Program-made: the position numbers and the translations under genes
The notes under the pieces: model-generated
What the model was told of the DNA's origin: nothing
Seen by the model: the letters and a program-made list of their open reading frames with translations, nothing else
The model's database searches: none
Shown: positions 34,776 to 44,590 of the stretch, in pieces
Layout: the number at the start of each line of letters is the position of its first letter
Numbering within the stretch: the stretch's first letter is position 1
NCBI GenBank assembly: GCA_963920525.1
Contig: OY986435.1
Span: 98,970,115-99,034,114, forward strand
Origin: Dichetophora obliterata
Taxonomy: Eukaryota; Arthropoda; Insecta; Diptera; Sciomyzidae
Direction of reading: 5' to 3'
Length of the DNA: 64,000 nt

Positions 34776-35981
34776 CACTCAGAAAAAAGTTCGACTTTTA
34801 AATCAAAAAACATTGTATTTTAAAAATCTGAAACTTCTTTTTGTAAAGTACTTGCATTTGTTTAAAACATTTAGACTTTTGATTTGAAAGTAAATTTTCT
34901 TTGTTTTATTTTATATATGGGCATTTCCAAACGTTACAGACGATTTGTACGAAGAAAGATTAAAAAAATAGAATGAAAATGTCTAATTTTTAAAAAGTTT
35001 TTCTTATATTTGCATAGTAATTAAGTAGCACTATATTAAGTAAAAAATAACAACAAGCGACCCTAAGGTTTACAAGATATAAGCAAAAATATGTGCTGGC
35101 GTTACGTAACAAAAAACGGAAGTGATTTTTGACTTGGATTACAAAATTTGCAAAACTTTCCGAATTGGACAATACTTTTTGTATTCAACTTTTTTTAGAA
35201 GAATTTTAAATAATATAAGTTTGTTTTCCAAGAGATCAAATTTAAAAATCTTCTCTGGTTTTTTTATTAGGCTTTTTGGTCTGGCGTTACGTTACTGACG
35301 TTACGTTACTAAAATTTCTACTGCTTGTGAATTGGGTAATTAAGTAGTTATGTAATTTAGTAATTAAAAAACAAATTTAATGTATTTTACTTTCCTTGCC
35401 TAAACCATTTTTTATTATCTCTAGCCAATGCCTTCCATTTTTACTAAAACAAAAAAGCTTACGAAACATTTACTACACATTTACCAAAAAGAAAAACAAC
35501 ATTTGTGGAACTGTGCGGACGATTTAACCTTCAACGTAGATTAATTTATGTATAAATTGCTTATATTAAAAAAATTAAAATGTTTGTCTTAGTTACCTAA
35601 TCATAAGAAAATTGTTTTAAGTTTTTAATAAGTTTTAATTTTTTAGTCACGGTAGACTTTTCTGTAGAAATGCCCATATTGTTTTTAAAAATGAATTACA
35701 CACTCAGAACCAGAATTACAAAAAACCATACTAAAATTAAATAAAATTTAATCAATATTTTAGAGGCAAGGAAGTTTTTTTCTAAATGTAAATTTATATT
35801 TGAAAGAAATAATTTTTCTTTGAAAGAAATAATTTTCTTTGAAAGAAAAAAATTAAATCTTTGCTTGGAAATTTATTTTGGAAATATTTCCATTTGAAAA
35901 AAACAAAAAATTCCTTGGAGCTAAACAAGTAAAATTTTCTTTATTATTAAACAATTTTTTTTGTATACTTTTTTCTCTGTG
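34776..35981. mobile_element. TA-flanked MITE (CACTCAGAAAAAAG ends) split by a nested element
   Basis: The left end CACTCAGAAAAAAG and the right end, inverted CACAGAGAAAAAAG, are each flanked by TA (34774-34775 and 35982-35983), consistent with a mariner/Tc1-type target. The ends resemble those of 12644-12999. Removing the nested element 34915-35679 leaves about 440 bp, a normal MITE size. Four nearly identical TTTGAAAGAAATAATTTTC-like units lie at about 35800-35850. Confidence 0.65.
34915..35679. mobile_element. 765-bp TIR element nested in the TA-flanked MITE
   Basis: The left end TATATGGGCATTTCCAAACG and the right end GAAATGCCCATAT are inverted. Its right half (35333-35680) is the dispersed repeat also found at 6610-6985. 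The word GGCGTTACGT with variants occurs three times (about 35098, 35284 and 35299). No coding capacity; 34990-35172 on the minus strand is not convincing. Confidence 0.65.
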
Positions 35982-36293
35982 TATATAAAAATTATTTATT
36001 TAGTTTAATTTTGAATGCTTTTCAATACGAAACACATTATAAAAATAATGTGGGTGGCCAAATTAATAAAAAAGCATACATTAACAGCGTATTCTTTTCT
36101 AAAAAAAACTCCTGCATTTCTTCTGACCTCTTCAAGAGTTCTACATTTTTTCCGTTCTTTTCTTAAAAAAAGATGTCGACCTCAAAATAAATCGTGTTCT
36201 TTTCTCAAAAATTCTGACCGCAAGAGTATAACAAATGTGGAATTTTATGACCTGTTAAATTTGGCGGTTCTGCATTCTGCTCTCTAGTAATAC

Positions 36294-37419
36294 TAGTGTC
36301 CGACCGAATGTTCGGTTTCAGTTTCGGTTACGGCCAGTTTCGGCCCTTTTTGGCAGTTTCGGCTTTTGGTAAAAATTAGCTAATTAAAAATAGCCGAAAC
36401 AATTTGGTTGGCTTTTGTAGTCTAGTGGAGAGTGCGCTAGACTCTCAACCCTGAGGTCCCTGGTTCGAATCCGGGCTCGGGCATGGTTCTTTTCACTTTC
36501 TTTGTTCTTTCCTACATTTAAGAACTATGGAAAACTAAAAATCCACAACTAAATTGTGGAAAATTTGGAATTAAAGGAATGGAACAAACTAATAGACAAA
36601 AATGATTGCCGAGGTTAAGGCATAACATTAGCCTCGGTTAAGAGCAATTCAAATTGTCTTTCAGGGTTGTTTCGCCTAATCAATAATTCACGTATGGTTC
36701 CAATCAATTCCTCTAAATAATCTATTCCTTTCCTTTCAGGTCAAAAACCAAACCTTGTTTGTATAAGGCGCATGAATTGGATCTTTGATCTTTAAATAAA
36801 AAAATATAAAAAATGGATTTTCAAGCTTGATACCTCGTTTAATAGGTAGGTACTCGCATTACCTTTCTTTGGATACCCATAACGCGGAACACTAAAAAAA
36901 AAACAGAAAGATTTTTAGCCCATTTTGCAACTTTGGAAACTTATAACTTCTATAATTTGATTTATCGTGTTAACGCAAAACATTTTGGTTAATTTTATGC
37001 GTTCGATACTATCATTTTCGATATTATCATCTCTATTGTAATTACCATTAAACGTTTATAGATACTTAAGCCAAAAATTGATAATTAAACTTACGAATGG
37101 ATTCTGTGTGTGTGGAATAAAGAAAAACAAACGAAATACATATTATATTAATGTATAATAAACGAAATAAATGTGTAATAAAAAATAAATTAAAAACTTA
37201 TCTCATTTATTATTATAGTAAACTTCAATTAATTTCTATAAGCTTCAATATTCAAATAATACTTGTTTTATACTAGTAATACTTTTGTTTTCTTTTAATA
37301 AAAACAATCATTTGTTAAAATAAATTTTCATTTCAATAACCAGTTTCGGTTTCGGCCGAATATTAAAAAATGGCCGAATATTCGGTTTCGGCCAAAATTC
37401 CGGTTTCGATCGGACACTT
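36294..37419. mobile_element. 1.1-kb non-autonomous hAT element
   Basis: The ends TAGTGTCCGACCGAA and, inverted, AAGTGTCCGATCGAAACC are imperfect TIRs. They are flanked by an exact 8-bp direct repeat, AGTAATAC (36286-36293 and 37420-37427). An 8-bp duplication with TAGTG-type termini indicates the hAT superfamily. Subterminal TTCGGTTTCGG words repeat at both ends, as expected for hAT transposase-binding motifs. No transposase is present. A tRNA-like sequence lies near the left end. Confidence 0.85.
36411..36483 (+). tRNA. tRNA-like sequence, probably a tRNA-Glu(CTC)-related pseudogene or SINE head
   Basis: It is 73 nt long. It has an A-box-like TAGTCTAGTGGAGAG and a B-box/T-arm CCTGGTTCGAATCCGGG with a closable 5-bp stem. 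The acceptor stem is poor: CTCGGGC at the 3' side faces GCTTTTG at the 5' side, with two mismatches and two wobbles. The middle resembles tRNA-Glu CTCTCAC with a CTC anticodon, but the anticodon stem does not pair well. Its location inside a hAT element also argues against a functional gene. Confidence 0.4.
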
Positions 37420-37924
37420 AGTAATACCAACATAAAAACAAAAAAAAATTTAGCGTTAATATTATATGCTGTGACAATTGTGTGAAGCAAAAAGTTCCAA
37501 TTTTGAAAAAGTTTTAAAATTTAATCCAAAACAATTTTGATTACAGTGGTTAGTTTTAATAAAACTGAACAGCTCGATGATAATTTATTACAAATTCCAT
37601 GCAGTCTGTTGCAAAATATTGCATTTTTTCCGTTCTTTTCTCAGCTCAAAAGAAGTCAACATTCTGTGAACCAGGTCAGAATCTAAAAAGTTCTGCATTT
37701 TGTGAGGTCAGAACTTTTTTCAAAAAATAATGTGCTATAAGTCAGAGATAAAAAGATAGAGAGAAGCAACATTATATCTGATTTTTGTCCAGTTTTAGTC
37801 AATACTATCACAAAATGTATAACTGTGGTAGTAAAATCTCGAGGAAAGTCACCACTGCGGCGATATTTCATATGTTAACTCACCACGCCGCCGATATTTT
37901 TGTGGTTCAGAATTTCTCATCAGA

Positions 37925-38420
37925 GGGTGTGTGCCAATCGGAAATATTTCACTCGTGGTTGGATAGAAAATTCCGAGTTGAAGAAAACTTATATCTGTTG
38001 AAATGGAATTGTCGTTTTTGCTATGTCGAATGGAGCATGAAAAGTTTATTCGGAAATTTTTACGTGTTCTTAGCGAATAAACCCTCAGTTGCCTAGATAT
38101 CATACTTTCTCATAATACGAGATTTTTAAGACCCATTTGACTAACACGTTTTCTTCTACTTATTTTGTTATAAAAAATTATATTATGAGTTTTAAAAAAT
38201 GTAACTGTTTGGCGTAAAATAACCAAAATTGTGTAATTATTATTGACTTGCAAAAAAAAATAATTTTTATTCATGATCGATTGTAATACGAAAGAAAATA
38301 TTGACTCATACTCAGTCGATCAATCAGCCAACCATAAAGCATCCTTGAATACGAATTAACCCTTTATCAGCCATATTTTCAAATATTCAAAAAGTATATT
38401 TAAGGCATTTGTGGGTTAAG
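37925..38420 (+). repeat. Dispersed repeat homologous to 30290-31035
   Basis: Shared phrases in the same order include GTGTGCCA-TCGGAAA, GAGTTGAAGAAAA, ACCCTCAGTTGCCTA, ATTGTAATACGAAAGAAAA and AATATTCAAAAAGTATATT. The copy at 30-31 kb has extra sequence between the two halves. The open frame at 37785-38096 lies across this repeat and is closed by stops in the other copy, so I do not call it a gene. Confidence 0.75.
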
Positions 38421-39410
38421 TTTTGTAATAAAAGAACCTATTTTGTAACTTTTTTTAACAGTTTTTAATTATAAGGTTAACATCAAAAAGTATCCATGAA
38501 AAGTTTAAAAAAGTTTCCAAAAGTATCCACTTTTGAAAAAAGTATTTACAAATGTATTTAAACGGATGACGACCTGGTAGGGAATCTGTTCCAATGCAAC
38601 TAGAGACTTCATTTTGTTGTCAAAAAATTCTTAAAAATACCCACTTTGCGGCTATATAGATATCATACATACATGAAACTCCTGGAAAGCATAGGAGTCC
38701 AGTGACGATTTTGCAATTCGGACTACGACCTGGTAGGGAATCTATTCCAATGCAGCTAGAGAGTTGATTTTGATATCAAACATTTTTAAAAAATACCAAC
38801 TTTAAAAAATGTAACTGTTTGGCGTAAAATAACCAAAATTGTGTAATTATTATTGACTTGCAAAAAAAAATAATTTTTATTCATGATCGATTGTAATACG
38901 AAAGAAAATATTGACTCATACTCAGTCGATCAATCAGCCAACCATAAAGCATCCTTGAATACGAATTAACCCTTTATCAGCCATATTTTCAAATATTCAA
39001 AAAGTATATTTAAGGCATTTGTGGGTTAAGTTTTGTAATAAAAGAACCTATTTTGTAACTTTTTTTAACAGTTTTTAATTATAAGGTTAACATCAAAAAG
39101 TATCCATGAAAAGTTTAAAAAAGTTTCCAAAAGTATCCACTTTTGAAAAAAGTATTTACAAATGTATTTAAACGGATGACGACCTGGTAGGGAATCTGTT
39201 CCAATGCAACTAGAGACTTCATTTTGTTGTCAAAAAATTCTTAAAAATACCCACTTTGCGGCTATATAGATATCATACATGCATGAAACTCCTGGAAAGC
39301 ATAGGAGTCCAGTGACGATTTTGCAATTCGGACTACGACCTGGTAGGGAATCTATTCCAATGCAGCTAGAGAGTTGATTTTGATATCAAACATTTTTAAA
39401 AAATACCAAC
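38191..39410. repeat. 610-bp perfect-type tandem duplication
   Basis: Positions 38191-38800 and 38801-39410 are the same 610-bp unit, starting TTTAAAAAATGTAACTG. I see a single difference, CATACATACATG versus CATACATGCATG near 38668 and 39278. Near-identity implies a very recent duplication, or an assembly duplication. Confidence 0.92.
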
Positions 39411-39890
39411 TTTTTGACTATTAGGTAAGTGACCCAAATCGGACTTAACCTAAAATTGATGACCTGGTATAGAATCTGCTCCAATGCATCTAGAGAATTG
39501 ATTTTGTTTTAAAAAAATTTAAAAAAATTTACACTTTCAAACTACATAGGTGTCATATGTGCAGAAAACTTCTAGGATCCTATTAATGAATTTTTCAAAA
39601 CTGGATAACAACCTGGTAGTCAATCTGTTCCAATGCAGCTAGAGAGTTGACTTTGATGTCAAAAGATTCTTAAAAATATCTACTTTGCTACTGCATAGCT
39701 TTCATATGTGCAGAAAACTCCTGGAATACGTGAGAGCACCAGCGACGATTTTTATTTAAATGGATAACGACCTGGTAGTGAATCTTTTCCAATGCAGCTA
39801 AAGAGTTGGGTTTGGTGTCAAACATTTTTAAAAATTACCAGCTTTATGACTATTTAGGTGTCGTATGTGCAGAAAACTCCTACATATAAC
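38565..39890. repeat. ~150-bp satellite monomers, about 7 copies
   Basis: The phrase GACCTGGTAG-GAATCT followed by TTCCAATGCAGCTAGAGAG recurs at about 38570, 38725, 39180, 39335, 39460, 39608 and 39770. It is followed by ATAGGTGTCATATGTGCAG and AACTCCTGGAA words. Each 610-bp duplicated unit contains two monomers; the monomers to the right are more diverged. Confidence 0.85.
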
Positions 39891-40563
39891 AATTACATAT
39901 TAAATATTCGCGTTTTGGACCTCTTTTTGTTATGCAAATATTAAAGAAACAAAAAAAAATAAAATCATTATATTATTTTTAAAATGTTGCTTATATTCTT
40001 ATTATTGATTTCTGATACTTTTTTTAAAAATGTTTTATTTTATAAAATAAAGAGTTTTACTTAATGCTTAGTGATCATTATCTCTATTACTGAAACACCC
40101 TGCGTCAGCACCAAAAAAAAATTCGTCGCTATCATCACAGACGTTCGATGCAACAACACTTGACAGCTATGAGGTGAACTCACTTATACAATACATGAGA
40201 TTCACCATAGAAATAATTCAGATTCAGATTCATTTATTGAGACAAAAAAATTAATGGAATACGATGTGGGGTTGGTCTTAAAGCGATACAGAATTTTATG
40301 TATTGTTCTTACAGATAAATGACGTATACATACACAAACGCAGCATGCTAGTGATGTGATGACTTAACTAAAAAGCGATAGTACATTTTGTATTGAGTAA
40401 TTGTGCTTGCTCCCGACACAATACCATGACAAGAGGGAAATTACTTATTCTAGGCTTAAAACTACTTAAATACTAAAATACACTAAAATATATATACAAA
40501 TACTGTAAGCAGTACATAAATCGACATTGACATTTTCAAGTGGGTTTAATAGTGAGTGAAGAG

Positions 40564-40776
40564 CACAGATAACTGATAAACACAAAAAGTTATAATTTAG
40601 GAAACTTCGATTCTTAGCATCTGACATTAAACAACATTGACAGCTATGAGGTGAAAAAAGATGAACTCACGTACACAATACGTGAGTTTCACAAATTTCA
40701 AAACCAATCTCAGATCAGCTGACTGAAAAATCGATTTCTGACTGAAAAATCGAAGTTTCCTATCTGGTTATCTGTG
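40564..40776. mobile_element. 213-bp hAT-type MITE in the non-LTR 3' UTR
   Basis: It begins CACAGATAACT and ends GGTTATCTGTG, and is flanked by the 8-bp repeat GTGAAGAG (40556-40563 and 40777-40784). The arms also pair further in (AGGAAACTTCG and CGAAGTTTCCT). An 8-bp duplication suggests hAT, or P-type. An internal hairpin around GTGAACTCAC words resembles about 40150-40200. Confidence 0.75.
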
Positions 40777-40807
40777 GTGAAGAGTTTTATGTGATAAAGC
40801 TATAACA

Positions 40808-41623
40808 TTATTTTAGCCTCTGTGATAGCCTGCTCTCACTTTTATAAAAAAATTCAGGGCGCAAAAAATTCAGGACATCTAGCGAATTCTCAAATAGAAT
40901 TCCGACTGGCGATAAGTAGTTAGTGTTAAGCCATGAAAGTGATTTTTGTTCATTAAATGCTTCCACAATGATATCGTTGTTGTGAGACTCAAGACTTTCT
41001 ACGAATCTCTTCTGCAATGTAAGTGCATATTGTAGAATAGGCGTGATCTTTGCTGATTCGTAAATGAATTTGTTTGAATATTTTTTATTTACGTTTTTGA
41101 AATGTTTATCAATGCAGAGTCTTAAAATTTTACTCTTAATCACTTCTATCCTATTTGCCGCAGCACGAACCCTGACTTTGTATAAAAGAATTTTGGACTT
41201 TTGTTCCAGGAATTTGTTACGAAAGAGGGAAGAAAAACAATATTGTATAGTGTTTGCTTTTTTTATGGCTAATCTTGCGTGATGGTTGAATTTAATTAAG
41301 TTGTTGAAGTTTAATCCTAGGTATTTCATCTGGTTTTTAAATGGTATCTCGGTACCTTCCAATTCAAATTTTAAAGTTTTACTTTTAGGAACAACTTTTC
41401 TAGGGCATTTGCCTGAAGCATTTCTGAAGCAAATTGCAATTGACTTGCTTGTATTAATTTGTATACCTCATTCGCGATAAAATTTATTTATAACTAATAG
41501 ATGCCTTTGTACTAATAAGGCTGCCGTACGTGGGGAGTCACTATGCGCATAAATCAGTGAGTCATCTGAATATAGAATGCTTTTAGACCTGAATGCAAAA
41601 TGGGGAAAGTCAAATATTAGAAT
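40808..41623 (-). pseudogene. Non-LTR reverse transcriptase, C-terminal half
   Basis: From the BEL junction at 41623 the minus frame reads LIFDFPHFAFRSKS then ILYSDDSLIYAHS. This is the RT palm motif, with YSDD in place of the usual YADD. Then come an INKFY thumb-region segment and, from 41362, a 184-residue frame. Its KYLGLNFN, KANTIQYCFSSLFRNK and LLYKV words are the post-RT region of Jockey-type ORF2. The frame ends at 40808. A break separates the two parts between about 41363 and 41467. It joins the 47020-48268 segment directly once the BEL insertion is excluded. Confidence 0.8.
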
Positions 41624-41954
41624 TGTAAAAATAAGTGGCAACGTCTCTCCACCTGTCACACCATTGCTCCGTTAACATCACGCAACGTTAATGGAAAAAC
41701 AAAAAGTCCGCTAGCAAAAACACAAATGAAGAAAAAGAAGATAATAACATCGTACTGAGCGGCATCATAAAATAAATCGCTGAAGACATCTCCTTGACTA
41801 AGTAAGTTCTTAAAATTTTACTCTCATTAATAATTGTATTTTCATTTAGAATATTTTGAACGCCATTATTAAAAGCAAATTTAATAATCGTTGAAAATAG
41901 TTTTATTTATTTAACAAAGCGTTTAGCAAAAAAGGTTTTGGACTACAAATAACA
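41624..41954 (+). repeat. BEL 5' LTR (331 bp)
   Basis: TGTAAAAATAAGTGG to TACAAATAACA. It matches the 3' LTR except for point changes and a ~106-bp segment, present in the 3' LTR at about 46775-46880, that is absent here. Confidence 0.88.
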
Positions 41955-41974
41955 TTTTCAAAATATTGTCACGA

Positions 41975-43168
41975 ATGGCTCCCAATGGCAACGGCACAGA
42001 TATAATGGGATATAACTGCGTTCGCTGCGATAAGCCGGATGACATTGAAGACATGGTTCAATGTGATAGCTGTCAAGGTTGGTCTCATTAAGGATGTGCA
42101 CAGGTAAATCTTTCAGTTGCAGATCGCAGCTGGCGCTGCCCAGCATGCAATATAATGGTCAGGTGAGATTAATGAATAGCGATAAGAGAGCTGAATCAAT
42201 ACGTCGAGAAACAGATGAATGGTCTCATGCATCAACATCTTCCACTCGCAAGCGAAGAGAATTTAAACTACTTGAACAAGAAAGCAAACTTCTTGATAAG
42301 GAAAGAGAAGTGATTAGTCGTCAAAAAGAGGTATTGCAGCGACAGCAGCAATTACTTCAAGAATTTAGTGAGGAGGAATCAGATGATGGAAATCAGTTGG
42401 AAACGAAAATAGATAACAAGAGTGAAAACAGGACGACACAACCAGGATCAAATCAGTGTGCTACGCAGATGCGGGTCCAAAGTAATCTAGCACTTGAATG
42501 CACTCAACCTTTGACATATACCGAAAACCAACGTTTCGACTTTCAACGTATGCTTGCAAGACAAACCATTAAACAAGACCTGCCACTGTTTTCAGGAAGA
42601 TCAGAAGAGTGGCACATTTTTATTTCAATGTATGAGCAAACAACAGCTGCTTGCGGGTACACTGACGTTGAAAATCTTTCTAGACTTCAGAAAAGCTTAA
42701 GAGGCGATGCACGTAAACTCGTCGAGAGTCAATTTTCGCTTCCTACACACGTATTTCACATAATTTCAAGTCTAAGAATGATGTATGGGCGACCAGAATT
42801 AGTTATTCGTGCGCAGATAGAAAGAATAAAACGGGAGCCAGCACCAAAATCTGAAAAGCTTGACACGCTAATCCAATTCTCACTATCAGCTAAAAACTTA
42901 TGCGCTGCAGTCGAAGTGTCGAAAATTTACGACTATTTTAAAAACCCCTTATTATTACAAGAGTTAGTGGATAGATTACCGGCTCAGAACAAATTGCAAT
43001 AGGCTCACTTTCGCTGTCTACATTCGAATGTGGATTTGGAAGTATTTTCGACATGGCTGGTAGATATGGCTACAGAAATATGTACCGTCTTGCCTTATGC
43101 GCCAGTTAATAAAAGCGATGGAAGAAATTCCAGAGAAAACAATGCAGTAAATTTACATACTGAAACTT
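41975..43168 (+). pseudogene. BEL gag region with an N-terminal PHD finger
   Basis: ATG at 41975 starts MAPNGNGTDIMGYNCVRCDK. The following cysteines and histidine (CVRC, QCDSC, GWSH, GC, RCPAC) fit a C4HC3 PHD finger, a chromatin-reader fold known at the N-terminus of some insect BEL/Pao polyproteins. TAA at 42089-42091 interrupts it between the His and the next Cys, and a frameshift near 42165 follows. The next frame (to 43002) has a long Gln/Glu/Arg-rich coiled coil (about 42230-42370). It then shows the DUF1759 gag block, LPLFSGRSEEWHIF, LQKSLRGDA, GRPE and NLCAAVE. TAG at 43000-43002 replaces an expected Trp codon. The frame continues to about 43175 before another shift. Confidence 0.82.
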
Positions 43169-44590
43169 TTGCTTAAAAAATGCAAAATATGTGAAAGCAA
43201 TTGTAAAAGCGTTGTGGACTGCCGCAAACTTCAAGACTTGCATGTATCAGAAAGATGGAGATCAGTAAAAGCGCTACGACTATGTCGTCATTGCTTAAAT
43301 CGTCATAAATCACCTTGTAAATACGCCAAAGAATGTGGTATAAATTCATGTAAAAAACTTCTACATAAGCTGCTTCATAATCACGAAAACTCTGTCAATA
43401 TAAACATTACCTCTACTTCAACGCAGATGAGCCACCAAATCGAAAGAAGCTCCACGTTGTTTCGTATTGTACCAGTGACATTAAAAGGACTTAAGACGGA
43501 TGTTGAAACTTTTGCCTTTCTGGGTGAAGGGTCTTCTGTATCAATGATGTAGGAATCTTTAGCTAAAACCCTTGAAATTGAAGGTGATCTCAAACCATTA
43601 ATGCTAAAATGGACTGGTGGCAACCACCGCGTAGTGGAAAAGTCACGCATTATCACTCTTAAAGTAGCTTCAAAAGAGAATGAAGCCATGACCTTTGACC
43701 TAAAGGTGCGAACCGTACCAAGCCTCGATCTACCGTCCCAAACCGTGGATATAAAAAATCTCTCTTCAAATTTCAGACACTTAAATAAGTTACCGATTCG
43801 TTCGTTTTATAATATAAAGCCAGGCCTGCTGATCGGTCTTGACCACTGGCACCTGATCGTCCCTCTGAAGACAATTGAAGGAAGTACAGGTGAACCAATT
43901 GCCACAAAAACGCGATTAGGATGGTGCGTTGGAGGAAGCACGACAAACATGATCTCAGATGACACGGTCGCGTTTCATTTTCATATTTGCGAATGCCAAA
44001 AACTAAATGACAAGAATCTCGAGGATTTAGTCCGCAGCTACTTTTCTGTGGAAGCAATGGGTATCACACAGAACTGTGATGTAGCTCTCACTATAGATGA
44101 GAAGAAAGCTTTAACGATCATGAAAGAAACCACATTGCTTCAAGGACATCGATTTGAAGTCGGGCTCTTGTGGTGTTATGAAAAAATGCGTCTACCAGAT
44201 AGCTTTCCGATGGCTCTTTCTCGACTTCGCTGCCTAGAGAGTCAATTCAAATATTCTCCATCACTGTTAGAGAGCGTGACAAGACAGCTTGATCAGCACC
44301 TGTCTAAGGGATACATAAGGGAGCTTTCGCCCCAAGAATTATCTAAAGAATATCCACATGTTTGGTACCTACCGTTTTTTCCTGTGAGAAACCCAAATAA
44401 GCTGAATAAATTACGATAAGTCTGGGATGCAGCAGCAAAAGTTGATGGAATCTCTTTGAACGACACCCTTTTGAAGGGAACCGACCTTACTGCGTCTCTT
44501 TTGGGAATACTATTCCGCTTTCGTGAAAAAATAGCATTGACTGCAGATATTCAGGAAATGTTTCATCGTTTGCTAATCTCGTACTAGTCG
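43169..44590 (+). pseudogene. BEL protease and N-terminal reverse transcriptase, truncated
   Basis: The frame opens with Cys/His-rich knuckle remnants (CKICESNC, CRHCLNRHKSPC, HKLLHNH). The retropepsin block reads AFLGEGSSVSMM where the family has LDEGS, so the catalytic Asp is Gly. A TAG stop follows at 43550-43552 and the same frame resumes with ESLAKTLEI. Protease C-terminal motifs (GLLIGLDHW and TRLGWCVGG) are intact. RT begins near 44100 (PMALSRL, GYIREL, WYLPFFPV). TAA falls at 44417, then VWDAAAK and [13 protein letters not shown], the first palm aspartate motif. The sequence then jumps at about 44588 to RNase H, so the second palm aspartates (YVDD) are deleted. A short duplication, TCGTACTAGT, marks the junction. 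Confidence 0.88.

Noticed and set aside
36411..36483. Functional tRNA gene
   Set aside because: The acceptor and anticodon stems do not pair properly and it sits inside a hAT element; kept only as tRNA-like.
37785..38096. Overlapping open frames that look like a small gene
   Set aside because: They lie on a repeat whose other copy (30.3-30.5 kb) is full of stops in the same frame.
42079..43002. BEL gag starting at the ATG at 42079
   Set aside because: The family layout and the PHD finger place the true start at 41975; the ATG at 42079 lies inside the PHD region in a shifted frame.
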